DNA from: Clostridia bacterium
GTDB lineage: Bacteria > Bacillota > DULZ01
Assembly (NCBI GenBank): GCA_012840125.1
Contig: DULZ01000090.1
Location: forward strand, 1-42,569
Direction of reading: 5' to 3'
Length of the DNA: 42,569 nt
How positions within the stretch are numbered: position 1 is the first letter of the stretch; each line of letters opens with the position of its first letter. The notes below the pieces were generated by a model. It did no database searches and had not been told where the DNA came from. It saw only the letters and a program-made list of their open reading frames with translations. The position numbers and the translations under genes were made by a program. This document shows, one piece after another, positions 19,350 through 28,283 of this stretch.

Positions 19350-20285
19350 TTATCTTACAGGAATGAAACCCATTTCTTCAATCACGGCGGCCCCGGCATC
19401 AGACTTGATGACCTTGATGAAAGCTTCTTGCTCCGGAGTTAAAGCCCCCTTCTTGACCACAATCAGCGGCCTGGAAATCTTATAGGAGCCGTTAATAATA
19501 TTTTCTTCCGTCGGTTCCACCCCGTCAACTTTCAAAGGAATTAATTTGCCCAGGTTCTGGTTCACCATCCCGAAAGAGGCGTAACCAATGGCGTCCTTGT
19601 TTTCAATGATCTTCGCGACTAAGGCCCCCATGGAAGGAGCTTGGATGGCGTCGGCTCTCACCTGGGTATCCCCCATGATGGCATTTTGGAAGACTTCATG
19701 GGCGCCGCCGCCTAAATCCCTGGTGACCACTACGATTTCATGGTGCGGCAGGCTGGCGTCCAGTTCATCCCAGTACTTGTACTCGCCGGAGAAAATTTTC
19801 CTCAGTTCTTCGCTGGTCAAGTTATCTTTAATGGTCAAAATGGGGTTCTCCGGATTGACGGAAATAGTCAAAGCGTCGATGCCCAGTTTAAACTCGTTGG
19901 CATCACCCATTTTTTCCCGTTCTTCCGCTTTAATCTCCCTAGCCAGCATCCCGAAGTCAGCGGTGCCGTCCAGGACTGCTTTCACGCCCGCACCGGATCC
20001 ACCGGCGGAAACATAGATAGCAATGTTTTCGGCCGGGAAACTGGGATCCACTTTATCCCAAGTGGTGTTCTCCTCGATGAAGTTGGTGGCAATGGCGGAA
20101 ATGACCGGGGCTAAAGTGGAGGAACCATTGAAGGTGATCTGGGCCTTGAAGCCGGCCGCCGGTTCTTCCCCTGCGCCGCCGTCACCGGCCGGCGGCGTGT
20201 TGGCCGCCTGGTTGTTGGAGCAGCCGGTCAAGGCTAGGGCCAACACCAGCAAAAGACTTAAGAAAATAGTCACAAACCGTTTCAT
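19350..20285 (-). CDS. pstS: Phosphate-binding lipoprotein PstS
   Basis: The 311-residue extracellular binding protein has a lipoprotein signal (hydrophobic 4-20, lipobox LTGC with Cys22). A Gly/Ala/Pro linker follows, then the PstS fold with phosphate-binding segments FNGSSTLAPVI, SAGGSGAGVKAVLDGTADFGM and VTRDLGGGAHEVF. It delivers phosphate to PstC-PstA-PstB encoded downstream. The ATG follows AAGGGGGT at 8 bases. Confidence 0.95.
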   Translation of the reverse strand: MKRFVTIFLSLLLVLALALTGCSNNQAANTPPAGDGGAGEEPAAGFKAQITFNGSSTLAPVISAIATNFIEENTTWDKVDPSFPAENIAIYVSAGGSGAGVKAVLDGTADFGMLAREIKAEEREKMGDANEFKLGIDALTISVNPENPILTIKDNLTSEELRKIFSGEYKYWDELDASLPHHEIVVVTRDLGGGAHEVFQNAIMGDTQVRADAIQAPSMGALVAKIIENKDAIGYASFGMVNQNLGKLIPLKVDGVEPTEENIINGSYKISRPLIVVKKGALTPEQEAFIKVIKSDAGAAVIEEMGFIPVR

Positions 20286-20332
20286 AAAAAAAGACCCCCT
20301 TCGCTGCGTGCTGCGTTGTACTTTCCAGCTTA

Positions 20333-20361
20333 ATTCTACGCCGGTTCGACCAGTTTGACCA
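20333..20361 (-). promoter_or_regulatory. Putative pst promoter with tandem 9-bp repeat over the -35
   Basis: On the minus strand, TGGTCA (20356-20361, 4 of 6) and TAGAAT (20333-20338, 5 of 6) are spaced by 17 bases. The -35 lies inside a tandem repeat, GTTCGACCA/GTTTGACCA on the plus strand (20344-20361, one mismatch). The repeat could be an operator for phosphate control, but it does not match the 11-bp-period Pho box of Bacillus. Confidence 0.45.
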
Positions 20362-20514
20362 ATAGATTATTCCTTTACTATCGCACCCGGTGATAAAGAA
20401 CCTTTATCGGCACCCGGCGGTTTAGGCGGGAGTCGTAGGCAGGATTTTACCGGGGAACGGGTCTGAAGGCTTGGCCGCCGGCATAAGAATGTAAAGGAGA
20501 GGAGGCTTGTGTCC

Positions 20515-20814
20515 ATGGCCAAAAAGAAAAGCCGGGTCGCCCAGAAGACGCGGCAGCTGCAGGAACAGGTGGTAGACCTGCTGGAAATGCCCCAGGACGT
20601 GCTGCTGGACTTGCCCAAACTCACCATGACCGGCCGGCAAAAACTGCTGCTGGAAAACCACCGGGGCATCATCGAGTACGGCCTCACGAGAGTGCGCGTA
20701 AAAACCACCGCCGGCCAGCTCACCATTTTGGGAGAAGAGCTTTTATTAAAGAACCTGAAACCCGGCGAGATGCTGGTGGAAGGAAAAATTTCCTCCGTCA
20801 CCATTGAAGATTGA
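20515..20814 (+). CDS. yqfC: Sporulation protein YqfC
   Basis: The roughly 99-residue member of the YabP/YqfC family carries LDLPKLTMTGRQKLLLENHRGIIEYG and the closing GKISSVTIED, both typical. The family is made in the mother cell under SigE and acts in spore development together with YqfD. An in-frame GTG at 20509 is only 3 bases from AGGAGG, so ATG 20515, at 9 bases, is preferred. yqfD starts 11 bases after the stop. Confidence 0.92.
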   Translation: MAKKKSRVAQKTRQLQEQVVDLLEMPQDVLLDLPKLTMTGRQKLLLENHRGIIEYGLTRVRVKTTAGQLTILGEELLLKNLKPGEMLVEGKISSVTIED

Positions 20815-20825
20815 GGTGAAACCAA

Positions 20826-22052
20826 GTGCAGCTGCGACAGTGGCCTTTATACTGGAAAGGATATGTAGTCATCCTGGTGGAAGGTAAAGCACCGGAGAAA
20901 TTCATCAATTTATGCATGGTAAAGGGTATTCAATTGTGGGATATCGTGCCCCTGGGTAAGGAACGCTTCTTGGCCAAAGTAGCCGTTTCCCAGGTGAAAC
21001 CATTAAGGGCCGTGGCCCGCGCCACCAAAGCTCGCTTTCGCATCCGGCAAAAGGCCGGTGTTCCTTTTGCCATGCGGAAACTGCGGCGGTACAAAGCTTT
21101 TCTGTCCGGGGCGGTGCTGTTTATCGCCCTGCTCTACTGGCTTTCCTCCATGATCTGGTTTATCGATTATTCCAGTCCGGAAGAACTGCAGGAACTGGAT
21201 CCCCAAGCAGTCCTTGATGCCGCCTACGAACTGGGACTTAAACCCGGTGTCTTTAAGCATTCCCTGGACACTAAAGAAATCGAAAAAGCACTGCAGGTCC
21301 GGATTCCCCGGTTGGCCTGGGCGGGTATCGAGATTCAAGGCACCAGGGCCGTTATCCGGATTGTGGAAAAAAAGCTGCCCAGCAGCGAAATGCTGGACGA
21401 GCGCCGGCCGGGTCACCTGGTGGCCGTCAAGGAAGGCGTCATCAGCGAGCTGCTGGTCATCGACGGCCGGCCCATGGTCCAAGTGGGCGATACCGTCACC
21501 GCCGGCCAGGTATTGATTTCCGGCATTGTCACCCCGGATTATGCCGCCGATCCCCAAGGTACCGGCGGCGGGCGGCCCCGGCTGGTGCGGGCCAGGGGCA
21601 TGGTTCGGGCCAGGGTATGGTATGAAGGCCGGGCAGAAGTGCCTTTAGTGGAGACAGGGGAAAGGTATACGGGCAAGGAAGCAACCACCGTGAAGCTGGC
21701 GGTGCTGGACCGGGAAATCATCCTCAAAGGACCGGCGGGACCGCCTTTTACCCATTATCACCGGAAAGAAATGAGCCATCAATTAGTACCCTGGAGGAAT
21801 TGGCAAGGGCCTGTCGAATTAATAACAACGACTTACCTGGAAGTGGAGCCTTTCCGCCGGGAAATCGGCGCGGCAGAGGCTCGGGCGCTGGCTTTGGCAC
21901 AAGCGCTGGAAGAAGTGGAAAGCCAACTGCCGGCCAATTGCCGGCCGGTGGACCGGAGTGAGCAGGTTGAGGAGGGGACTGGCGGTTCGGTGCGGGTGAA
22001 AGTTGTCGTGGAAGCCATCGAAGAAATTGCCCAGTTTCAACCTCTCACCTAG
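20826..22052 (+). CDS. yqfD: Sporulation protein YqfD
   Basis: The 408-residue membrane protein has an N-terminal soluble part (FINLCMVKGIQLWDIVPLG), one membrane segment near 95-112 (FLSGAVLFIALLYWLSSMIWFI) and a large external part. That part includes GVISELLVIDGRPMVQVGDTVTAGQVLISG, a biotinyl/lipoyl-like turn usual in YqfD. In Bacillus it forms part of the mother-cell sporulation programme. The start is GTG with TGAGGTGAA upstream. Confidence 0.92.
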   Translation: MQLRQWPLYWKGYVVILVEGKAPEKFINLCMVKGIQLWDIVPLGKERFLAKVAVSQVKPLRAVARATKARFRIRQKAGVPFAMRKLRRYKAFLSGAVLFIALLYWLSSMIWFIDYSSPEELQELDPQAVLDAAYELGLKPGVFKHSLDTKEIEKALQVRIPRLAWAGIEIQGTRAVIRIVEKKLPSSEMLDERRPGHLVAVKEGVISELLVIDGRPMVQVGDTVTAGQVLISGIVTPDYAADPQGTGGGRPRLVRARGMVRARVWYEGRAEVPLVETGERYTGKEATTVKLAVLDREIILKGPAGPPFTHYHRKEMSHQLVPWRNWQGPVELITTTYLEVEPFRREIGAAEARALALAQALEEVESQLPANCRPVDRSEQVEEGTGGSVRVKVVVEAIEEIAQFQPLT

Positions 22053-22079
22053 CGGGTGTGCCCGGCTAGGTTTCACTTT
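22047..22079 (+). terminator. Possible terminator after yqfD
   Basis: ACCTAGCGGG (22047-22056) pairs with CCC-GCTAGGT (22061-22071, one bulged G) around TGTG and overlaps the yqfD stop. It is followed by TTCACTTTA. The T-run is imperfect, so termination may be partial. A TACAAT (22093-22098) downstream could be the -10 of a phoH promoter, but its -35 is poor. Confidence 0.5.
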
Positions 22080-22141
22080 ATGCCAGGGTGGTTACAATAG
22101 GAATGGACAATCATAAATACCGGCTTAAGGAGGAATAATTA

Positions 22142-23140
22142 TTGTCACAGTACCGGGAGGTACGCTTCACTGTGGGCACAAACGGTGAGGCTCTTAATGT
22201 TTTTGGCATCGGAGATGAAAACCTGCGGTATATTGAAAGCCAAACGAAGGTGAAGATTGTCGCCAGGGGCAATGAAGTAGTCATTACCGGGGAAGACGCA
22301 GGGGTGGAACTCACGAAGAAACTGCTGCAAGAACTGGTAGCCTTTGCGCAAGACGGCAGTCACATTGATGTGGGAACGGTGAATTACGTGCTGAACATGT
22401 TGTCGTCGCAGGATGAGGAGCCAAAAGAGCCTTTAGCCGATGCCTTGTCTGACGTCATTTATGTTACACCCAGGGGCAAGAAAATCCGGCCCAAGACTCT
22501 GGGCCAGAAAAATTATATTCAGGCCATTAAGAATTATGATATTGTCTTCGGTATCGGACCGGCCGGCACCGGGAAGACCTACCTGGCGGTGATTATGGCC
22601 GTCAATGCCCTTAAGAACAAGGAAGTGAGCCGGATCATCCTCACCAGGCCGGCGGTGGAGGCAGGAGAGAAACTGGGATTCTTGCCCGGTGATTTGCAGG
22701 AAAAAGTCAACCCTTACTTGCGCCCGCTTTATGACAGCCTGTATGACGCTTTAGGGATGGACAAAGTGGAAAAGTACTTGGAACGAACCGTGATTGAGAT
22801 CGCTCCCCTGGCCTATATGCGGGGGCGCACCCTGGATGACGCCTTCATCATTCTTGACGAGGCGCAAAACACTACCCCGGAACAGATGAAAATGTTTCTT
22901 ACCCGCATCGGTTTTGATTCCAAAGCCGTTATTACCGGGGACGTGACTCAGGTGGACTTGCCTAAAGGCCAGTACTCCGGTTTGGTGGAAGCCCAGGAGG
23001 TCCTCAAAGGGCTGAAGGGCATCTCATTTCAATACTTGACGGAAGCGGATGTGGTGAGGCATCCCCTGGTGCAGGAAATCATTAAAGCCTATGAGCAGTT
23101 TGCACAGGGCAAAGCCGCGCATCGCCAGGAAAAGTCCTAG
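22142..23140 (+). CDS. phoH: PhoH family ATPase
   Basis: The 332-residue protein has an N-terminal KH-like domain (about 1-100) and a PhoH ATPase domain with Walker A GIGPAGTGKTYLA and Walker B DAFIILDEAQN, followed by TRIGFDSKAVITGD. PhoH proteins are linked to RNA metabolism and often sit beside ybeY. The TTG start has AAGGAGG 8 bases upstream. pgpH and ybeY follow closely, the standard order in Firmicutes. Confidence 0.94.
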   Translation: MSQYREVRFTVGTNGEALNVFGIGDENLRYIESQTKVKIVARGNEVVITGEDAGVELTKKLLQELVAFAQDGSHIDVGTVNYVLNMLSSQDEEPKEPLADALSDVIYVTPRGKKIRPKTLGQKNYIQAIKNYDIVFGIGPAGTGKTYLAVIMAVNALKNKEVSRIILTRPAVEAGEKLGFLPGDLQEKVNPYLRPLYDSLYDALGMDKVEKYLERTVIEIAPLAYMRGRTLDDAFIILDEAQNTTPEQMKMFLTRIGFDSKAVITGDVTQVDLPKGQYSGLVEAQEVLKGLKGISFQYLTEADVVRHPLVQEIIKAYEQFAQGKAAHRQEKS

Positions 23141-23172
23141 CGGTGAAAAGGGATTGGGAGGGGGAAAGCCCC

Positions 23173-25341
23173 ATGGCAAAATGGTTTGAACAGCATGTTA
23201 GCGTCATTTTCAGGAAAGTATTTTCCAGCCTCAACGCCCGCCTCATTATCATGGGTGTGATTTTTTATGCTTGTTCTTTGATCATCCTGGGCATCAGCTT
23301 TATGCCCAAGGAGTTGGACATCCGGGAAGACCAGCCCAGCCCCCGGGATGTTTTTGCACCCCAGGGTATAGTCTATGAAAGTGAAGTCTTAACGGAGGCC
23401 GCCCGGGAGGAAGCGGCCCGGGCCGTGAAGCCCGTCTACAAGCTGGATACGGATGTACTGCCTGAATTGGTCGCCGGTGTGCGGGGCGTGTTTCAGGAGG
23501 TGCGGCGGATTCGCGGCTTAGAGGATATCGCGGATGATGAACGGCTGGCCATGCTGAGGGAGGCAGGTATCGATTTGCCGGAGGGGAATTTAACGGCCCT
23601 CCTCCGGGCGGAGGCGGAAACTGTCGATACCCTGGAGCGGGAGCTTGTCGCCCTGTTAAATGATGCCTTCAGCAAGGGAGTGCAGCAAGGAGCCCTGGCG
23701 GAAACCCGGGACCGCCTGCTGGAACAAGCCATGGAACTGGAAAATGTGCCGGAAAGGTTAAGGCCGGTGGGGGCTATGATCCTGGAAGGATTGGAGCTCA
23801 AGCCGAATTTCTTTATTGACACTGTGCTCACCGCCCAGGAAAGGCAGCAGGCCAGGGAATCCGTCGCCCCCGTGCAGGTGCGTATCAGGCAGAATGAAAA
23901 GATTGTCGGTATAGGTGACGTGGTCACCGCCGCCGATATCGAAGCCCTCCAGAAATTAGGGCTCCTTCGTTCCCGTGCTTCTTACACCAGCCTGTTCGGC
24001 CTCGCTTTGGTGCTGGCAATTGCTTTCGTCCTGCTGCTGTTTTTCCTCTACCAGTACCGCCGCCAGATCCTGACTACGGACAATCACTTCATCCTGCTGG
24101 GACTGCTGGTGATTATCGGGTTCGGCTTAATCCGGGGTATCAGCGCCATCAATATCGGCGGCAGCGCGGAGATCGTGCAGCTGGTGGCTTATCTGATTCC
24201 CCTGGCCGGGGTTTCCATGCTGGTAGCCATCTTGTTTGACCCGAAGCTGGCTCTTTTCCTGTCGGCGATCCTGGCCATTATTACGGGCATTATTTCCGAC
24301 AACCAGCTCCAGTATGCGGTCAGTGCCTTTGTGAGTTCCGTCAGCGGGGTATACAGCGTATCCCGGGTCAGCCAGAGGGCGGACCTGGCCAAGGCCAGCC
24401 TGTATATCATGATGGCCAACGTGGTAACCATCCTGGCTCTGGGCATGCTGTTGAATTACAACCTCCCCATGTTCTCGGTGGCCCTGCCCCTGGGGATTTT
24501 CAACGGCGTGCTGTCTTCCGTGCTGACCATCGGTTCGCTGCCTTTTTTGGAGACCACTTTTGGCATTACTACTTCCTTGCGGCTGCTGGAAATGTCCAAT
24601 CCGAACCAACCCCTTTTGAAGAGGCTGCTGTTGGAAGCACCCGGGACTTATCACCACAGCATCCTGGTGGGTAATCTGGCTGAGGCGGCTGCCGATGCGG
24701 TGAAAGCGGATTCCCTGTTGGCCCGGGTGGGTGCGTATTACCACGACATCGGCAAATTAAAACGACCCTATTTTTTTATTGAAAACCAGCTCACGGCGGA
24801 GAACCCCCATGACAAGTTGTCGCCCACCTTGAGCAACTTGATCATCATGAGCCACGTGAAAGACGGTTTGGAGCTGGCTAAAGAACACCAACTGCCGCAG
24901 GTGATCAGGGACATGATTGTCCAGCATCACGGCACCAGTTTGATTTCCTTTTTCTACAACAAGGCCGTGAACCAGGCCCAAGAAGGCCGGCACGATCCTG
25001 TTTCCGAGGATGATTTCCGCTACGAAGGGCCGAAGCCGCAAACGAAAGAGGCGGCCATCGTGATGCTGGCGGATTCCGTGGAAGCCGCCGTCCGCTCCAT
25101 TCAAAAATCCAACCCGGGGCGAGTAGAAGCGATGGTGAGGAAAGTGATTAAGGAAAAACTGGCGGACGGCCAGCTGGAGGAGTGCGAGCTGACTTTTAAG
25201 GAGCTGGATATTATTGCCCAGGCTTTCGTCCGGGTGTTGAGCGGCTTTTTCCATTCCCGCATTGAATATCCGGACCAGGTGCTCAAGGAAATAGAAAGGA
25301 GAAAGCGGGATGCCAATCTCAATCATAAACCGGCAGGATAA
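23173..25341 (+). CDS. pgpH: Cyclic-di-AMP phosphodiesterase PgpH (7TM-HD, YqfF)
   Basis: The roughly 722-residue membrane receptor has one N-terminal membrane segment, an extracellular 7TMR-HDED domain (about 40-260), seven membrane helices (about 275-455) and a cytoplasmic HD domain with YHHSILVGNLAEAA, YHDIGKLKRPYFF and QHHGTS supplying the metal ligands. PgpH-type enzymes hydrolyse c-di-AMP to pApA. The frame opens at GTG 23143, but ATG 23173 has GGGAGGGGG at 8 bases and is the better start. The 3' end overlaps ybeY by 32 bases. Confidence 0.93.
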   Translation: MAKWFEQHVSVIFRKVFSSLNARLIIMGVIFYACSLIILGISFMPKELDIREDQPSPRDVFAPQGIVYESEVLTEAAREEAARAVKPVYKLDTDVLPELVAGVRGVFQEVRRIRGLEDIADDERLAMLREAGIDLPEGNLTALLRAEAETVDTLERELVALLNDAFSKGVQQGALAETRDRLLEQAMELENVPERLRPVGAMILEGLELKPNFFIDTVLTAQERQQARESVAPVQVRIRQNEKIVGIGDVVTAADIEALQKLGLLRSRASYTSLFGLALVLAIAFVLLLFFLYQYRRQILTTDNHFILLGLLVIIGFGLIRGISAINIGGSAEIVQLVAYLIPLAGVSMLVAILFDPKLALFLSAILAIITGIISDNQLQYAVSAFVSSVSGVYSVSRVSQRADLAKASLYIMMANVVTILALGMLLNYNLPMFSVALPLGIFNGVLSSVLTIGSLPFLETTFGITTSLRLLEMSNPNQPLLKRLLLEAPGTYHHSILVGNLAEAAADAVKADSLLARVGAYYHDIGKLKRPYFFIENQLTAENPHDKLSPTLSNLIIMSHVKDGLELAKEHQLPQVIRDMIVQHHGTSLISFFYNKAVNQAQEGRHDPVSEDDFRYEGPKPQTKEAAIVMLADSVEAAVRSIQKSNPGRVEAMVRKVIKEKLADGQLEECELTFKELDIIAQAFVRVLSGFFHSRIEYPDQVLKEIERRKRDANLNHKPAG

Positions 25342-25786
25342 GCTGCCGGTCACCGGGGAACTGGAGGAAATGATCCTTAAGGTGGCCCAGCTGGTCCTGG
25401 ATAAGGAACAGGTCGACCCGGCCTGGGAAGTGTCCGTCGTCCTGGTGGATGACGAGCAGATTAGGGAGCTGAACCGGGATTTCCGCCGGGTGGACAGGGC
25501 GACGGATGTCTTGTCTTTTGCCTACCGGGAGGAGCAAGAAGAAGAACCGGACGTGGTGGACCCGGCGGCGGAAGAAGATGTCCTGGGGGATATCGTCATT
25601 TCTTTGGAAAGAGCCCGGGCCCAGGCGGAAGAGTACGGCCATGCTTTTGCCAGGGAAGTGGGTTTTCTGGTGGTCCACGGTATGTATCACTTGCTGGGGT
25701 ACGATCACATGAGCCCGGAGGACGAGGCCGTGATGCGCGCCAAAGAAGAGGCAGTGCTGCAGGAGTTAGGGCTGGTGAGGCGGTAA
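25310..25786 (+). CDS. ybeY: Endoribonuclease YbeY
   Basis: The 158-residue single-strand RNase and rRNA maturation factor has the zinc motif HGxxHLLGYDH (H123, H127, H133) and the upstream NRDFRRVDRATDVLSF. It functions in 16S 3'-end processing and 70S quality control. It overlaps pgpH, with AAAGGAG located inside that gene. The insertion EEQEEEPDVVDPAAEEDV is acidic but normal for the family. Confidence 0.96.
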   Translation: MPISIINRQDKLPVTGELEEMILKVAQLVLDKEQVDPAWEVSVVLVDDEQIRELNRDFRRVDRATDVLSFAYREEQEEEPDVVDPAAEEDVLGDIVISLERARAQAEEYGHAFAREVGFLVVHGMYHLLGYDHMSPEDEAVMRAKEEAVLQELGLVRR

Positions 25787-25787
25787 A

Positions 25788-26162
25788 GTGGCCGGTGACG
25801 CAAGCAATAACCTGTGGAAGGCATTTGGCTATGCCTGGGCAGGCCTCCGCTGGGCCTTAGCCCGCGAACGGAACCTGCGCATCCATGCAGCGGCGGCACT
25901 GGCGGTGCTGGCGGCAGGTTTCCTGTTTGGTTTGAACGGCCTTGAATGGGCGGTTATTTCTTTAACCGTCTTTTTCGTCCTGGCGGCGGAACTGTTCAAC
26001 ACCGCGCTGGAACAAGTAGTTGATCTGACGGTGGGCGACCGGTATCATCCGCTGGCGAAAATCGCCAAGGATGCGGCCGCCGGGGCGGTACTGTTAGCGG
26101 CCCTCAACGCTGTGATTGTGGGCTGCATCATTTTCGGCAGCAGGATTTTGAGGATGGTGTGA
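25788..26162 (+). CDS. dgkA: Diacylglycerol/undecaprenol kinase, DgkA family
   Basis: The 124-residue small membrane kinase has three membrane helices and the family motif AAELFNTALEQVVDL followed by AKDAAAGAVLLAAL. In Gram-positives this family mainly phosphorylates undecaprenol to recycle the cell-wall lipid carrier. The GTG start is 1 base after the ybeY stop, and the end overlaps the possible upstream start of the next gene. Confidence 0.93.
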   Translation: MAGDASNNLWKAFGYAWAGLRWALARERNLRIHAAAALAVLAAGFLFGLNGLEWAVISLTVFFVLAAELFNTALEQVVDLTVGDRYHPLAKIAKDAAAGAVLLAALNAVIVGCIIFGSRILRMV

Positions 26163-26173
26163 GGAGGCAAGGT

Positions 26174-26794
26174 ATGGGCAGTATTAAAAAATACTTTATT
26201 ACAGGTGCTATTGCTATCCTGCCTTTGGCAGCGACGGTTTTCGTGCTGAACTGGCTCTTTAATGTGACCGATGACTTGGCCGTGGATTTTGTGGCCCTGG
26301 TTACCGGGCACCGGATTAAAGGGCTGGGAGTCTTGAGCATCCTCATCCTGGTCTTCTTGACGGGATTGTTCACCGCCAACGTGCTGGGCAGGACTTTGCT
26401 GAACTACGGGGAGGCATTGATCAGCCGGGTGCCCATTGTCGGGGTGATTTACCGGACCGTCAAGCAGATTATTGAGGCTTTTTCCACCGACAAGAGTGCT
26501 TTCCAACGGGTGGTGATGTTGGAGTACCCCAGGAAAGGGATTTACGCTTTGGCTTTTGTGACCGGCACATCGGAAGGTGTTTTGACGGAAAACGTTCCGG
26601 GGAAGGAGCGGCTGGTGAACGTGTTCTTGCCGACGACGCCAAACCCGACCTCCGGTTTCCTGCTGCTGGTGCCGGAAAGCGAACTGATCCCGGTGGACAT
26701 CTCTGTAGAAGAAGGGATAAAATTGATCATATCCGGCGGCGTGATCACGCCCCAATCCGTGAACAAGCACAAGGTGACGGAAACCGTTTCCTAA
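26174..26794 (+). CDS. DUF502 family membrane protein
   Basis: The 206-residue protein has two N-terminal membrane helices (about 5-25 and 50-75) followed by a soluble part with PIVGVIYRTVKQIIEAF and TTPNPTSGFLLLVP, the DUF502 signatures. The function is unknown; homologues are widespread in bacteria and plants. ATG 26174 has GAGGAGG at 6 bases. The frame also opens at a GTG at 26159 inside dgkA, which is less likely. It lies between dgkA and cdd. Confidence 0.9.
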   Translation: MGSIKKYFITGAIAILPLAATVFVLNWLFNVTDDLAVDFVALVTGHRIKGLGVLSILILVFLTGLFTANVLGRTLLNYGEALISRVPIVGVIYRTVKQIIEAFSTDKSAFQRVVMLEYPRKGIYALAFVTGTSEGVLTENVPGKERLVNVFLPTTPNPTSGFLLLVPESELIPVDISVEEGIKLIISGGVITPQSVNKHKVTETVS

Positions 26795-26818
26795 TGAATG
26801 CAGACGGGAGGCCGGAAG

Positions 26819-27208
26819 ATGAAATACGAAGAACTCCTGGCGGAAGCCGAAAAGGCCAGCCGGATGGCTTATGCCCCGTATTCCAAATTCCAGGTAGGAG
26901 CGGCTCTTTTGACCGGCTGCGGTCGGGTGTTTACCGGCTGCAACGTGGAAAACGCTTCCTACGGCTTAACCATTTGCGCCGAACAAGTGGCGGTAACGAA
27001 AGCAGTATCTGAGGGATACAAGGATTTTAAGGCTATTGCCGTCTGGGCGTCGACGGGAGAGCCTGTCACCCCGTGCGGTGCCTGCCGGCAGGTGCTGGTG
27101 GAGTTTGCCCCTGAGATGGATGTGATCATGGGCAGTGCCTCCGGTCAATACCGGGTGGCCAAGGCCGGGGAGCTGCTGCCCGGCGCTTTTTCCTTGAAAA
27201 CCGATTAA
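26819..27208 (+). CDS. cdd: Cytidine deaminase
   Basis: The 129-residue tetrameric-type zinc cytidine deaminase salvages cytidine and deoxycytidine to uridine forms. The active site is C53-A54-E55 plus C86 and C89 (PCGACRQVL). YSKFQVGAALLT and GCNVENASYGLTICAEQ are typical. ATG 26819 follows GGGAGG at 6 bases; an in-frame ATG at 26798 would add an unlikely N-terminus. era starts 15 bases on. Confidence 0.95.
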   Translation: MKYEELLAEAEKASRMAYAPYSKFQVGAALLTGCGRVFTGCNVENASYGLTICAEQVAVTKAVSEGYKDFKAIAVWASTGEPVTPCGACRQVLVEFAPEMDVIMGSASGQYRVAKAGELLPGAFSLKTD

Positions 27209-27223
27209 AAGAGAGGTGAGAAG

Positions 27224-28123
27224 ATGGCGGAATTCCGTTCAGGTTTTGTGACCATTATCGGCAGGCCGAATGTAGGCAAATCCACTTTGCTCAATCGCAT
27301 GGTGGGTCAAAAAGTGGCCATCATGTCGGATAAACCCCAGACCACCCGCAATAAGATTCAAGGTGTTTTTACCCATCCCGATTATCAAATCGTTTTCATC
27401 GACACCCCCGGTATTCATAAACCCAAGCACAAATTAGGAGAATACATGGTGGAACAAGCCAAGAGCGCCTTGGCGGAAGTGGACTGTGTCCTTTATGTCT
27501 ATGATATCACCCAGGCCTTCGGGACCGGCGAAGAGTATATCCTGCAGCTGCTGGAAACAGTGGAGACACCGGTCTTGCTGGTGATCAACAAGATCGACCT
27601 GGTTCCAAAGGAAACCCTGCTGCCGTTCATTCAGGAAATGCATGAACGGTTCTCTTTCCGGGAAATCGTCCCCGTATCCGCCGTGACCGGGGAGAATATC
27701 GACCGGCTGCTGGAGGTAATTAAGAACTACCTGCCCGAGGGACCCCAGTATTATCCCGAAGGGATGGTGACGGATCAGCCGGAACAGTTCATCATGGCGG
27801 AAATCATCCGGGAGAAAGTGCTGCAGCTCACCCGGGAAGAAGTGCCCCATTCCGTGGCGGTGAAGATTGAAGAGCTGATTCCCAGGTCCCAGCATCTTGT
27901 CTATGTGGGAGCCGTTATTTACCTGGAAAGGGAATCCCAGAAGGGAATAATTATCGGGAAACAAGGCCAGATGCTCAAGCAAATCGGACAGCTGGCCCGG
28001 CAGGAAATTGAGAGCCTGTTGGGAGGAAAGATTTACCTGGACCTGAGGGTGAAGGTCAAACCAAGCTGGCGGCGCAGGGAAGAGGAGCTCAAAACCCTGG
28101 GCTATGTTTTGGAAAAAGAATAG
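27224..28123 (+). CDS. era: GTPase Era
   Basis: The 299-residue Era GTPase assembles the 30S subunit by binding the 16S 3' end. G1 GRPNVGKST is at 13-21, the switch I sequence KPQTTRNKI follows, then DTPGIHKPKHKLGE, NKIDL, and a C-terminal KH domain with GIIIGKQGQMLKQIG. The length is normal. The ATG follows GAGAGGTGAG. Confidence 0.97.
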   Translation: MAEFRSGFVTIIGRPNVGKSTLLNRMVGQKVAIMSDKPQTTRNKIQGVFTHPDYQIVFIDTPGIHKPKHKLGEYMVEQAKSALAEVDCVLYVYDITQAFGTGEEYILQLLETVETPVLLVINKIDLVPKETLLPFIQEMHERFSFREIVPVSAVTGENIDRLLEVIKNYLPEGPQYYPEGMVTDQPEQFIMAEIIREKVLQLTREEVPHSVAVKIEELIPRSQHLVYVGAVIYLERESQKGIIIGKQGQMLKQIGQLARQEIESLLGGKIYLDLRVKVKPSWRRREEELKTLGYVLEKE

Positions 28124-28131
28124 CGGCTTAA

Positions 28132-28160
28132 TTGACACGGGGTAAAAAAATTGATAGATT
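28132..28160 (+). promoter_or_regulatory. Sigma-A promoter for the mgtE transcript
   Basis: TTGACA (28132-28137), a 17-base spacer and TAGATT (28155-28160, 4 of 6) begin 9 bases after era. The predicted start near 28167 leaves a leader of about 137 bases before mgtE. Confidence 0.7.
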
Positions 28161-28199
28161 TTAATTGGGATTTAAGCTACCCGGAGGTGTTAGTTTTTC

Positions 28200-28283
28200 A
28201 TGGAATCCGTTCCTTGGCGACGCAAGCGGAATAGACACACTACTAGTATGCCTGGGAGCGGGTTTTTCATGCTTCGCTCCTAG
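28200..28283 (+). CDS. Possible 27-codon leader peptide upstream of mgtE
   Basis: An ATG at 28200 with GGAGGTG (28183-28189) 10 bases upstream opens a 27-residue frame ending at TAG 28281-28283. The peptide starts MESVPWRRKRNRH: a proline followed by a run of basic residues. Its last codons form the 3' arm of the hairpin just before the mgtE ribosome site. Leader peptides are known to control Mg2+ transporter genes (for example mgtL of Salmonella), but no homology to those is claimed. It could be a chance ORF. Confidence 0.35.
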   Translation: MESVPWRRKRNRHTTSMPGSGFFMLRS

